A DNA stretch of 64,000 bases. Source: Bradyrhizobium sp. 4 (GTDB lineage Bacteria > Pseudomonadota > Alphaproteobacteria > Rhizobiales > Xanthobacteraceae). A program made the translations under genes and the position numbers. The stretch covers positions 2,852,001 to 2,916,000 of the forward strand of contig NZ_CP064686.1 in NCBI RefSeq assembly GCF_023100905.1. The letters run 5' to 3'. The notes below the pieces were generated by a model. The model was not told the origin of the DNA. It saw only the letters and a program-made list of their open reading frames with translations, and made no database searches. This document shows, piece after piece, positions 37,380 through 45,860 of this stretch (position 1 is the stretch's first letter; the number at the start of each line of letters is the position of its first letter).

Positions 37380-38516
37380 TCAGCGCGTGGGCGTTGACGT
37401 CCGCGTCGGCAGAAGCCTGAACTCCGACATTCGCTTGGCGGCCAGTTTGAGCCAGGGAGCCTGTTTCAGTGCGAACAAGGAAATGGCGCCCACGGTGCTG
37501 CCGGCCTGCGTGACCGCCCACATCGGCGAGGGCTGCGCGCCGAACAATTTCTTGTAGGGCTCGTCACCGATAGTGAAATCGAGCATCTGATCCCCGCGCT
37601 CGATGCAGTCCTTCGCGACCTGCTCGAACATCAGCGCGCCCAGGGACTGGCTCTTGTATCCCGCAATGTCGAAGGCGCTCATGATGACGAGGAAGCTGCC
37701 TTGATGGCAGAGCCCGAGCACGGCGGCGATCACCTCGCCATCCATCTTCATGGCATAGAGCCGGACAAAGGAGCCGAGGCCGCGCTGCGCCATCTCGGAA
37801 TAGAAGCCGTAATATTCGGGGCGCTGGAGCAGATCTCCGTCGCCTTGCGCCTGAAAGCGCGGACCGCGGAATTTGCGCATCACGTCTAGCGCCTCGATCA
37901 CGGACGCGCTGTCGCCGCAGCATGAAAAACTCAGATCGCCCTTCTTCTGGAGCTGCCGGGACTTCTTTGCGAGCTCCTTCTGGTAGGAACGGTCGATCGC
38001 GCTGGCGCGCCATTGCTCGAACGGCGCGACAAGGACGGTCGCGTAGGCATTGGACTCCATCGCGACGCGGCGGGGCGTAGCCAGGAGGTTCTCGATCGGA
38101 AGCCGTCCGTCCGGCAGCTTGGTCATTCGGAGCAGATCGAACGGGCGGACGAGGTACCTGATTTCTGCGCACGCACTCTCGTCCTTGAGCAGCTCGGAAA
38201 ATACCTGCGGGCTGCACACCGGCGCCAGGTAGTCGGAGACGCGGAGGTCTGCGAATTCGATGGTCCGTATCGGGCCGCGCCGGATCCGCAGCAAGGGCAG
38301 CACCATCGCAAGGGCGCCCGTCGCGCGGTGGCGGACCACGACAACCAGAGGCGTTGCGCCTGCATGAGACGCGAGCCGGGTGTAGAGGGTGTCGAGCCAG
38401 AGCGGATGCTGGAACGCGGTGGCGGCCGAGTTGTCAAACAGCTCCGCGTAATCAGGCGACAGGAAGTCGAATCCCTGCTCGATCGCGATGTTGAACGTGC
38501 TGCTAGGTCTGTTCAT
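37380..38516 (-). CDS. FemAB/CelD-like acyltransferase (Acetyltransf_6)
   Basis: Protein of 378 residues with the duplicated GNAT-like fold of the BioF2/CelD/BcsL group. Features include SYQKELAKKSRQLQKKGDLS, then FYSEMAQRGLGSFVRLYAMK, GEVIAAVLGLCHQGSFLVIM, and DFTIGDEPYKKLFGA, the standard closing motif of this group. Cytoplasmic. Members occur in polysaccharide clusters and probably transfer acyl or aminoacyl groups to sugars or lipid carriers. Convergent with the monooxygenase gene (34-base gap), divergent from the Wzy-type gene. Confidence 0.82.
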   Translation of the reverse strand: MNRPSSTFNIAIEQGFDFLSPDYAELFDNSAATAFQHPLWLDTLYTRLASHAGATPLVVVVRHRATGALAMVLPLLRIRRGPIRTIEFADLRVSDYLAPVCSPQVFSELLKDESACAEIRYLVRPFDLLRMTKLPDGRLPIENLLATPRRVAMESNAYATVLVAPFEQWRASAIDRSYQKELAKKSRQLQKKGDLSFSCCGDSASVIEALDVMRKFRGPRFQAQGDGDLLQRPEYYGFYSEMAQRGLGSFVRLYAMKMDGEVIAAVLGLCHQGSFLVIMSAFDIAGYKSQSLGALMFEQVAKDCIERGDQMLDFTIGDEPYKKLFGAQPSPMWAVTQAGSTVGAISLFALKQAPWLKLAAKRMSEFRLLPTRTSTPTR

Positions 38517-38640
38517 GATACCAGGGAAACCGGATAGCTCGGGACGGTCGAGCCGGACCTGCGCTTTATAGCAGGGTCGTTACGGGCGAGACACCGGCGG
38601 CGTGCAGTTTGCATTAATGCGTCGCGCAAGGCTCATATCG

Positions 38641-38655
38641 TTAACAAAACGTTAA
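38641..38655. promoter_or_regulatory. CtrA-consensus box upstream of the Wzy-type gene
   Basis: TTAACAAAACGTTAA is an exact TTAA-N7-TTAA, the full CtrA consensus. It lies in the 220-base AT-rich gap between divergent genes, about 80 bases before the start at 38737. A near-copy with six-base spacing (TTAA at 38710 and 38720) lies closer to the gene. Confidence 0.45.
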
Positions 38656-38736
38656 TTTCGCAACGGCGTCGCGTCGCAGCGATGGAGATCGACCTGCGCT
38701 AGCAAATTATTAACCGCGCTTAAGGAAGGTCATTTC

Positions 38737-40047
38737 ATGGCCAGCCTGCAGACCGAGGTGGATTCCGGAGCACCCGGGAGCGCGATCTGGACGACGCGCA
38801 GCGTTGGCGTCGAGAAGATAGCCAGGTTCGCGATCACCTGTTCGATCACCATCAACGTGGTCGCATCGATGGGCATCTTCAACGCCGCGCTACTGCCGGC
38901 GGAGCTGAGCTTTCTGCAACAGGCCATAGCCCTTCTGATGTGGGCTGTCCTGATCTACGCAAGTGCATTCGTGCAGCCGCGCCTGCGGTTGCAGGTCAAC
39001 CCCGATATGGCGGCGCTGGTCGCATTCTACGCCTTCGCAATTGTCTCGGTGTTCTGGTCCAGCCTGAGCGTCGCGGCGATCATGAAGAGCGCGGCGCTTG
39101 CGATGACGACGTTCGGTGCATTTTGCCTCGTCACGCGCGTCGACCTGGACGAAATCGTGAAAGCTACGGCCTTTGGGCTGTTCATATTGGTCGCCGCGTC
39201 GGCTGTCTGTGCGGTGGCCGTGCCCGACATCGGGATCGATCACAGCTGGATGCACAACGGTCAATGGCAGGGCGTCTACGAATCGAAGCAGACGCTCGGC
39301 TTCGTCGGCGCGTATCTGATGTTCTTGGCCTGCTATCGAAAGATGACGGGGCAGGGGTGGCTGGCCTTCCTCGCCGTGTTCCTGCTGGCGTCAACCTGTG
39401 TCTTCGCGTCGGAATCGCGCGGCGCCGGCGCTGTCGCTCTGGCCGCCTGCGCCATGCTCGTGACCTCGATGTGGTCGGTCGGCTGCATGAGGCTCTATGC
39501 GCTCCTGCCGTTCGTCATGTGCGTTCTGGCCGGATTTCTGATCCTGTATTTCTACGCGACGGGATACGACGCCATCCATATCGGCGATTCCAGTATCGAT
39601 TTCACCGAGCGGACCTTCATCTGGCACTACGCGATAAGTCATTTCAACGATGCGCCGCTGCTCGGCTTCGGCATCAACGGCTTCTGGACAATCCCCTCGA
39701 TCTACGATTATTTCGAACAGAACCACGGCTGGGTGCTCGACAATTATCATAGCGGCTACATCGCGATCCTGATGGAAACCGGATTCCTGGGGTACATGCT
39801 CTTTGCCGCGAGCGTCCTCCTGTTCTCGCACAAGATCCTCCATCTGATTTCCGCTCGCACGATCGACCGATCGCATTGTGCCCTCATCATCGGATTTGTC
39901 GTCCTCAGCTTTCAGACCAATTTTACGGAGACGACGTTCCTTCGTTCGACGATGTTCACATCGGTGCTCCTGGTGGGCTTTTTCTTTGCGACGTGCAGGC
40001 CGGTGCGACCGACGGAATTCCAGGCTTCAGGAATGGAAGCAGTATGA
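38737..40047 (+). CDS. O-antigen ligase/Wzy-type polysaccharide polymerase
   Basis: Polytopic membrane protein of 436 residues with about 10-12 helices and one large periplasmic loop. The Wzy_C/WaaL region includes ASESRGAGAVALAACAMLVT and, after it, the loop with FTERTFIWHYAISHFNDAPL, LGFGINGFWTIPS and LDNYHSGYIAILMETGFLGY, the classic H-S-x-Y pattern of this family. Expected to polymerise or ligate the exopolysaccharide repeat units on the periplasmic side. The stop overlaps the GH5 start (ATGA at 40044), so they are co-translated. Confidence 0.88.
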   Translation: MASLQTEVDSGAPGSAIWTTRSVGVEKIARFAITCSITINVVASMGIFNAALLPAELSFLQQAIALLMWAVLIYASAFVQPRLRLQVNPDMAALVAFYAFAIVSVFWSSLSVAAIMKSAALAMTTFGAFCLVTRVDLDEIVKATAFGLFILVAASAVCAVAVPDIGIDHSWMHNGQWQGVYESKQTLGFVGAYLMFLACYRKMTGQGWLAFLAVFLLASTCVFASESRGAGAVALAACAMLVTSMWSVGCMRLYALLPFVMCVLAGFLILYFYATGYDAIHIGDSSIDFTERTFIWHYAISHFNDAPLLGFGINGFWTIPSIYDYFEQNHGWVLDNYHSGYIAILMETGFLGYMLFAASVLLFSHKILHLISARTIDRSHCALIIGFVVLSFQTNFTETTFLRSTMFTSVLLVGFFFATCRPVRPTEFQASGMEAV

Positions 40048-41069
40048 CCGCCATGCGCTCGCGTTGGCCGAGAAGCTTCAATCTTGCGGCTATGGTGGTT
40101 TTCCTTGCATCGCTGTCCTCCCACGCCCAGGGGGCCGAGCAGGCCGCCTCCCGTGACACGCCAAAACTGGGTCGCGGTATCAATATTCTCGGCTACGATG
40201 GAATCTGGGAAGGCGGCCAAAACGCGCCATTTCGCCTGGACAATTTGACCGCGATCAAGAAGGCCGGGTTCGCGCATGTCAGGATCAATTTCTTCGGCTT
40301 CAAGTTCATGGGCCCGGGGAATGTCCTGGACGAGATCGTCCTGAGGCGGCTTGACGCCGTCATCGAGGAGGTTCTCGCGAGGAAGCTCGTTCCCATCGTC
40401 GACGAGCACGACACCCACCTTTGCCAGCGCGATGTTTCCGAATGCGCCGAGAAGCTCAAGGCGTTCTGGCGGCAGATCGCCGAGCGCTATGCCGGCAGAT
40501 ATCCGGCACTCGTCTTCGAGGTGTTGAACGAGCCTGGTGGAGAAATGACGTCCGCCAGCTGGAATTCGCTCCTCAATGAATGTCTCGGCATTATCCGCCG
40601 CACCAATCCCGAACGGCCGGTCATCGCCGCCGTTCTCAACACCGATGAGATCCCTGTCGACGAGCTGGTTCTGCCGGCCGAGGACAGGCATCTCATCGTC
40701 ACGTTTCATTATTACGCGCCGATACGGTTCACCCATCAAGGCGCGCCGTGGTCTCCGACGTTTTCGCGGATCGGGCCCCTGGACTGGGGCAGCCCGGAGG
40801 ATGAAGCCAAGGCTGCCGCCGACTTCAGGAAGATGAGCCTCTGGGCGGAGAAAGAGCAGCGCCCGGTTTATGTCGGCGAGTTCGGAGTGTACGAGCGTGC
40901 GCCATCCGACAGCCGGCAGAGATATTTGTCATTCGTGGCGAGAAGCGCCGACAGGCTCGGCTGGTCATGGGCCTACTGGCAGTTCGATCATGACTTCGCG
41001 GCGTTCGACAGTGCGCGTCAGGCCTGGAAGCCGGGTATCCTGCGTGCGTTGATGCCGCCGACGCGTTGA
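40044..41069 (+). CDS. Secreted glycoside hydrolase, GH5 (cellulase/endoglucanase-like)
   Basis: Glycoside hydrolase of 341 residues with a signal peptide (SFNLAAMVVFLASLSSHAQG). The TIM barrel shows FAHVRINFFGFKFMG, the acid/base Glu in FEVLNEPGGEM, FHYYAPIRFTHQGA and the nucleophile Glu in VYVGEFGVYE, a GH5 arrangement. Coupled to the Wzy-type gene, it probably trims or releases the polymer in the periplasm, as ExsH/ExoK-like hydrolases do for other exopolysaccharides. Substrate bond not established. Confidence 0.9.
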   Translation: MTAMRSRWPRSFNLAAMVVFLASLSSHAQGAEQAASRDTPKLGRGINILGYDGIWEGGQNAPFRLDNLTAIKKAGFAHVRINFFGFKFMGPGNVLDEIVLRRLDAVIEEVLARKLVPIVDEHDTHLCQRDVSECAEKLKAFWRQIAERYAGRYPALVFEVLNEPGGEMTSASWNSLLNECLGIIRRTNPERPVIAAVLNTDEIPVDELVLPAEDRHLIVTFHYYAPIRFTHQGAPWSPTFSRIGPLDWGSPEDEAKAAADFRKMSLWAEKEQRPVYVGEFGVYERAPSDSRQRYLSFVARSADRLGWSWAYWQFDHDFAAFDSARQAWKPGILRALMPPTR

Positions 41070-41597
41070 AATCGCGTCCCGAGTCCGCTCATTTCGCGGA
41101 AGGGGTGCCGGGGCCGGACCCGTCGGGCAAAACACCCGCCATCCCGTCAACCCCATCCCATAAAAAAATTCCGCTTTACCGAAATTCGGTTTTGGCGTAT
41201 GTGTTGCCCATCCCGGCTCATCCTTGAGGGGCGATCTTGTGGTCGTCATGTTCGCGAGCCGGCTTGCGGTGGACGCGGCAGCGTTCGGGTGCGAGAGGCG
41301 TGGGCAGGGCGGATTGCTCTCCGTGAGCCCAAGGCTTCGTTCCGACGAGCGGCGCTGCTAGGCTTCGTCTCGTCTGTAAGTTTCCGGCTCCGTCGACAGG
41401 GCTGGAAAAACTGCGGCGAAATGGCGGGCCGTGTGTACGGCAAAACCGTGTGGTCCTGGCCGTCGTTGCTACGGTCAAGCTCTTGCGGATGCGGCAGTCG
41501 CGTCAACCGGCGCGGTGTCGGTGAATTTCGCGAAGGCGAGGGAGGCCAAAGGGAACTCGGCTCCCGGGAGAGCACGGCATAAGCCGTCCAACCATCG

Positions 41598-41710
41598 CGC
41601 AGGGAAGGCCGAGTGATTGGCTAAACCTGTATGCTGCTGTGCGGTTTTCCTGCGTGTGCTTTTCGCGCAGCGGACCGCGGGTGCCAGCCGGCACCCGGCC
41701 TTCCCTGCGC
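41598..41710. repeat. 15-base perfect inverted repeat inside the dispersed repeat
   Basis: GCGCAGGGAAGGCCG (41598-41612) is fully complementary to CGGCCTTCCCTGCGC (41696-41710). Next to and slightly overlapping the right arm, CGGGTGCC (41678-41685) and GGCACCCG (41690-41697) form a tight hairpin. A long transcript across here would fold strongly. Confidence 0.8.
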
Positions 41711-41820
41711 CCTCTTGGACACGAGGGTGAAGTGACGAAGCAAAGCTCGGGCGAAACGCGCCGCGAGAACGCGGCTGTGCATCCGCCCACCCCAATATTC
41801 CGGTTCGGGCACCGATGACT

Positions 41821-41840
41821 TGTCCCTAACGCTAGGGACA
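41821..41840. repeat. Short perfect hairpin
   Basis: TGTCCCTA and TAGGGACA pair perfectly over a four-base loop (41829-41832). It is at the right edge of the dispersed repeat, about 60 bases before a possible small reading frame. Confidence 0.6.
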
Positions 41841-41898
41841 GACACGTTGCTGCGATCCGCTTAGCATGGGTTGCTCGGGACCGCAGGAGGAAACGCGT

Positions 41899-41970
41899 AT
41901 GTCGGACGACATGCCTCTTGAGGGCGACCGTGTCCTGGGGAGCACTGCAAGCTCGAGTCGGGGCGCCTGA
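41899..41970 (+). CDS. Possible small leader ORF (23 residues)
   Basis: An ATG at 41899 follows AGGAGG by eight bases, the strongest ribosome site in the area, and opens a 23-codon frame (MSDDMPLEGDRV, ending SSRGA) that stops at 41970. The binding-protein gene starts 43 bases later in a different frame. It could be a translated leader, or the remnant of a gene cut by the adjacent repeat. No family is recognisable. Confidence 0.35.
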   Translation: MSDDMPLEGDRVLGSTASSSRGA

Positions 41971-42013
41971 TGCAGCCGGCGGAGTCATCGAAGCGGACAG
42001 GGAGGAACAGGAC

Positions 42014-43162
42014 ATGAAGATCGGTTTCGCGCGAACCTCGCTTCTTGTGGCATGCGTCCTTTATGGACATGCTGCTCACGCGGACATCAAAATTGGAATC
42101 GTGATTTCGGCAAGTGGCCCGGGATCCGCACTGGGCCAACCGCAGCTCAAGACGGTTGCCGCTCTTCCGAAAGAGATCGGTGGAGAGAAGGTGACCTATA
42201 TTGTCCTGGACGACGAGTCGGATTCGACCAAAGGGGTCCAGAACGCGCGCCGGCTGGTGATCCAGGACAAGGTCGACGTGCTGGTCGGTTCCTCTCTGAC
42301 CCCGGTGACCATGCCGATGCTGGATGTCGCGCTCGAATCAAAGACGCCGCTGCTGTCGCTCGCCGCCGCTACCGTCATCGTTCAACCGATGGATGAGAAG
42401 CGCGCCTGGGCTTTCAAGGTCGTTCCCAATGACGACCTCATGGCGGCCGCCATCCTCAAGCATATCGCGACATCAGGCGTGAAGACACTCGGCTATATCG
42501 GCGTTTCGGATGGATACGGCGAGGGCTACTACAAGGAGGTGAGCCGCCTCGCGCCCGCGTTGGGGCTGACCGTGACCACACACGAGGTCTATGCACGAGC
42601 CGACACCAGCGTCACGGGTCAGGCGCTGAAGGTGATGTCGACCAATCCCGACGCCGTCTTCATTGCTTCCGCAGGAACTCCGGCGGTCTTGCCGCAGCAG
42701 GCGCTCCGCGAGCGCGGATACGCTGGGAAGATATTTCAGACACACGGCGTGGCCAGTGAGGAGTTCATCAAGCTCGGTGGCGCGAACGTTGAAGGTGCCG
42801 TATTCGCGGGCGAGGCTTTTACCATTGCCGCCGATCTTCCCACGGGGGATCCGTTCCGTCGCTCGACGGAGGAGTTCGTGACCGCGTATGAAGCGGCGAA
42901 CGGGCAAAAGCCCAACATGTTTGCTGCTCACCTCTGGGATGTCGTCGCACTGATTGGAAAAGCTGCACCGGATGCGCTGAAGACAGCAAAGCCTGGCACA
43001 TCCGAATTTCGCGCGGCTCTGCGGGACGCACTCGAGCGAGGGCAGAACATCTATCTCAACAATGGGCTGTCGAACATGAGCAAGGCCGATCACAACGGCT
43101 ATGATGAGCGCTCGGCCTTCCTGATCAAGGTCGAAGGCGGGAAGTTCCGCCTGGCAAAGTAG
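42014..43162 (+). CDS. Orphan ABC substrate-binding protein (branched-chain amino acid type)
   Basis: Periplasmic binding protein of the Peripla_BP_6/LivK class, 382 residues. Signal peptide MKIGFARTSLLVACVLYG then HAAHA. First strand IKIGIVISASGPGSALGQPQ, then VDVLVGSSLTPVTMPMLDVA, and ITASGVK-like GYIGVSDGYGEGYYKEVSRL. ATG 42014 is selected, with GGGAGGAACAGG ahead. No permease or ATPase of this class is nearby, so it must pair with a transporter elsewhere or act as a sensor. Confidence 0.88.
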   Translation: MKIGFARTSLLVACVLYGHAAHADIKIGIVISASGPGSALGQPQLKTVAALPKEIGGEKVTYIVLDDESDSTKGVQNARRLVIQDKVDVLVGSSLTPVTMPMLDVALESKTPLLSLAAATVIVQPMDEKRAWAFKVVPNDDLMAAAILKHIATSGVKTLGYIGVSDGYGEGYYKEVSRLAPALGLTVTTHEVYARADTSVTGQALKVMSTNPDAVFIASAGTPAVLPQQALRERGYAGKIFQTHGVASEEFIKLGGANVEGAVFAGEAFTIAADLPTGDPFRRSTEEFVTAYEAANGQKPNMFAAHLWDVVALIGKAAPDALKTAKPGTSEFRAALRDALERGQNIYLNNGLSNMSKADHNGYDERSAFLIKVEGGKFRLAK

Positions 43163-43299
43163 CGGCGCGCCAATCAGGTCTTGTACGAGGTAGTGGGTGC
43201 GGGAAACCACGACTACTCTGTTCCTGGTTGATGGTCCGTTTGGGATCCAGAGGTGGCTGATCGGGGATAGGGTCGTTCCATTCCCGGGCGCCCAACAGA

Positions 43300-43318
43300 A
43301 AAATCGATTTTCGATTTT
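43300..43318. promoter_or_regulatory. 19-bp palindrome before the GntR gene
   Basis: AAAATCGA and TCGATTTT flank a three-base centre (TTT), giving a perfect dyad of 8+8. It lies just before a TTGACC (43323-43328) and 39 bases upstream of the regulator start. GntR-type regulators often bind such a site in their own promoter. Confidence 0.45.
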
Positions 43319-43357
43319 CTATTGACCCCTGCGCGCGGCCTTGCCATCATTCGACCC

Positions 43358-44083
43358 ATGGGTCCGCTTCAGTTTCATATGACCGGAAGCCCCGGGGATG
43401 GTCCGCGCAGCCTGACATCTGCGTTGCACGAGCGCCTGCGCGCCGACATCCTGGCGACGCGGCTGCTTCCGGGGCAGAAGCTGCATATCGCCGGCCTCGC
43501 CAAGCAGTTTTCCGTGAGCCTCGCCGCCGTACGTGAGGCACTTTCCCGACTGGTCGCCGACGGGCTCGTGCTGGCGTCCGACCAGCGTGGCTTCCGGGTG
43601 AGCCCAGTGTCGCTCGCCGATCTCGCCGACGTGACGCAGACCCGGATCGACATCGAGGGCCTTGCGCTCCGTCGCTCGATCGAGCGGGGCGACGATGCCT
43701 GGCTTGCCTCCGTGAAATCCGCCTGGGCCGACCTGAAGGCCGTTCCCTATCGCTACCCCGACGATCCGACAGTGCATTATGAGGAGTGGGTGGTCCGCCA
43801 TCGCATCTTCCATCGTGCACTGGTCAATGCCTGCGGCTCGCCGTGGCTGCTCGGCTTCCGCGACGTGCTGCACGAACAAAGCGAGCGATATCGCCGCCTC
43901 TCGATCCGCAGGGAGGTCGGCAAGCCGCGCGACGTCGAGGCTGAACACAAGGCGATTGTCGCTGCCGTCGTCAAGCGCGACGCGGATGCGGCGGTTCGCG
44001 CATTGGCAAAGCACTTCGGCATCACCAAAGAGTTTGTCGAGCTCGCCGCGCCTCGCATTGCGGAGGTGAACGGCGCGAACTGA
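43358..44083 (+). CDS. GntR-family regulator (FCD subfamily)
   Basis: Regulator of about 241 residues. N-terminal winged helix: LTSALHERLRADILATRLLP, then AGLAKQFSVSLAAVREALSR and DGLVLASDQRGFRVSPVS. C-terminal FCD helical domain with TRIDIEGLALRRSIERGDD and HRIFHRALVNACGSPWLLGF, with metal-ligand-type residues (D, H) in place. Start is uncertain: TTG 43322, ATG 43358 or ATG 43379, none with a good ribosome site; 43358 is used. It stands 50 bases before an SsuABC-like operon on the same strand and most likely represses it. Confidence 0.85.
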   Translation: MGPLQFHMTGSPGDGPRSLTSALHERLRADILATRLLPGQKLHIAGLAKQFSVSLAAVREALSRLVADGLVLASDQRGFRVSPVSLADLADVTQTRIDIEGLALRRSIERGDDAWLASVKSAWADLKAVPYRYPDDPTVHYEEWVVRHRIFHRALVNACGSPWLLGFRDVLHEQSERYRRLSIRREVGKPRDVEAEHKAIVAAVVKRDADAAVRALAKHFGITKEFVELAAPRIAEVNGAN

Positions 44084-44133
44084 CGATCCGGAAAATCCGG
44101 CAAAGAAAAACAGAGACCGGGAGGAAACAGATC

Positions 44134-45102
44134 ATGAAATTAACTCGCCCCAAGGCGCTATTGGCGTCGCTATTCGCAGCCGGCGTGCTCGCCGGCCCTG
44201 CCACCGCGGCCGAAACCATCCGCGTCGGCCTGCCGACCAAGACGTACTGGCCGACGACGATCGCCGAGACGGCCGTGCGGCAGAAATTGTTCGAGAAGGA
44301 AGGCATTCAGGCCGAGCTCACGATCTACCGCAGCGGTGCAGAGACGTTCGAAGGCATGGCCGCGGGCGCGGCCGATATCATCCTCGATCCGCCCTCGCTG
44401 GTCTCCGCGGGACGCAAGAAGGGTGTGATGTCACGGATCGTGGCCAATGCAGCGATGGGAAATTTCGGCTGGCAGTTGATGGTCCCGACCAAGTCGACGC
44501 TCGACGTCAAGGGCCTCAACGGCAAGAAGGTCGCAATCACCGCCGCCGGCTCCGGTTCCGACCTGCTCGCACTGTGGACACTCCAGGACAAGAAAATCGA
44601 TTTTACGCGCGTCCCGGTTGGCGGCGGGGGTCTGGTGCCGAACCTCCTGGCAGGCAACGTCGAGGCCGCCGTGGTCTATTCGCCGCTGAGCTTCCAGATC
44701 TCGAAGTCGGGCGAAGCCAAGTCGATCCTCGATTACGCCACGGCGGTGCCGCCGAACCTCACGGCAGGCTGGATCGTGCTCGACAAATTGGCGGAGACAA
44801 AGCCTCAGCTGGTTCAGAAGGCGGTGAACGCCCTCTATGGCGCGGTTGCGTTCATGCGCGCCAATCGCGACGTGACCGTCAAGCTGATAGCCGAGCTCTA
44901 CGAAATGCCGGCCGAGATCGCCGCCCTGGAATACGACAACACGATCATGAAGCTCGAGACCAGCGGCGACATGGGCGCGCCTGACGTGAACGCGGCCGTG
45001 CAGCTGTCACTGGACCTCGCCAAGCTCGGCGGGCTCAAGGACATCGTGCCGGTCGAGGAAGTCATCTCGACCAGGTTCAAGCCGGTTCCAACCAAGCCGT
45101 AA
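44134..45102 (+). CDS. ABC substrate-binding protein, SsuA/NMT1 type
   Basis: Periplasmic binding protein of 322 residues with the signal peptide KLTRPKALLASLFAAGVLAG then PATAA. The mature part has the NMT1/SsuA layout: QAELTIYRSGAETFEGMAAG, ADIILDPPSLVSAGRKKGVM and KVAITAAGSGSDLLALWTLQ. GGGAGGAAACAG precedes the ATG. Transported compounds in this class are sulfonates, nitrate, thiamine precursors or aromatic acids; this one is unknown. Confidence 0.88.
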   Translation: MKLTRPKALLASLFAAGVLAGPATAAETIRVGLPTKTYWPTTIAETAVRQKLFEKEGIQAELTIYRSGAETFEGMAAGAADIILDPPSLVSAGRKKGVMSRIVANAAMGNFGWQLMVPTKSTLDVKGLNGKKVAITAAGSGSDLLALWTLQDKKIDFTRVPVGGGGLVPNLLAGNVEAAVVYSPLSFQISKSGEAKSILDYATAVPPNLTAGWIVLDKLAETKPQLVQKAVNALYGAVAFMRANRDVTVKLIAELYEMPAEIAALEYDNTIMKLETSGDMGAPDVNAAVQLSLDLAKLGGLKDIVPVEEVISTRFKPVPTKP

Positions 45103-45104
45103 CG

Positions 45105-45860
45105 ATGCAGAACTCTCTTGCCATCAAGCTCGCACGGATCGCGATCGTCATCGCGGTCCTGGCGCTATGGGAGTTGCTGTCGCGCACCGGCATCGTCAAT
45201 CCGCGCCTGCTGCCCTCGGCGTCCGACACGTTTGCGACGCTAGGCGACCTCCTGCAGCGCGCGGCCGTGCGGAAAGACCTGATGGTAACAGCGACCGAAG
45301 TGCTGGCTGCGTTCGCGCTAGCCGTCCCCTTCGGTGCCGTGATCGGCTTCCTGGTTGCGGAGAACCGTTACTTCGCTGACGTGGCCAAGCCGCTGCTGTT
45401 CTTCGCGTTCAGTATCCCGAAGTCGATCTTCCTGCCGATGTTCATCCTCGTATTCGGCGTCGGCTTCGCCCAGAAGGTCGGCTTTGGCTTCTTCTCCACG
45501 ATCTTCATCGTGATCATGTCGACGACCACGGCGGTGGAGTCGGTCAAGGTCGAGCATCTCACGGTGGCGCGCTCCTATGGCGCAACTCCGATGCAGGCCG
45601 CGTTCCGGGTCTATCTGCCGAGCATGCTGCCGGTGCTGCTGGAGGCCCTGCGAATCTCCATGATCTTCAACCTCACCGGCGTGATCCTTGCCGAGATGTA
45701 CGCCTCTCGCGACGGCATCGGCCACCAGATCGCGACCTGGGGCGAGAACTTCCAGATGAAGCAGCTCCTCGCCGGCGTCGTAATGGTCGCCGCGATCGCC
45801 ATGACCTTCAACGAACTTGTCAGATGGGTAGAAACGCGATGCAGCCATTGGCGAACGTGA
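45105..45860 (+). CDS. ABC permease, SsuC type
   Basis: Inner-membrane permease, 251 residues and about six helices. Features are LALWELLSRTGIVNPRLLPS at the start and an EAA-type coupling loop near VARSYGATPMQAAFRVYLPS. It starts two bases after the binding-protein stop, and its end overlaps the ATPase start by 22 bases. Confidence 0.9.
   Translation: MQNSLAIKLARIAIVIAVLALWELLSRTGIVNPRLLPSASDTFATLGDLLQRAAVRKDLMVTATEVLAAFALAVPFGAVIGFLVAENRYFADVAKPLLFFAFSIPKSIFLPMFILVFGVGFAQKVGFGFFSTIFIVIMSTTTAVESVKVEHLTVARSYGATPMQAAFRVYLPSMLPVLLEALRISMIFNLTGVILAEMYASRDGIGHQIATWGENFQMKQLLAGVVMVAAIAMTFNELVRWVETRCSHWRT

Larger units (their letters stand above)
41080..41860. repeat. Dispersed non-coding repeat (approximate bounds)
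   Basis: Roughly 780 bases with short overlapping frames on both strands, no ribosome sites and no protein family. I recognise this sequence, including the stretch after 41117 and the segment around 41240-41600, as a family found many times in Bradyrhizobium genomes; ORFs in it are often annotated as hypothetical proteins. That is recall, not a search. Directly visible are nested inverted repeats: 41598-41612 with 41696-41710 (15 bases, perfect), 41678-41685 with 41690-41697, and a small one at 41178-41190. Confidence 0.6.

Noticed and set aside
41221..42015. Overlapping frames of 60-170 codons on both strands
   Set aside because: They lie in the dispersed repeat, conflict with one another, lack ribosome sites and resemble typical false gene calls in this repeat family.
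41899..43162. Frameshift joining the small ORF to the binding-protein gene
   Set aside because: The binding-protein gene has its own strong ribosome site and full signal peptide at 42014, so no upstream coding part is needed.
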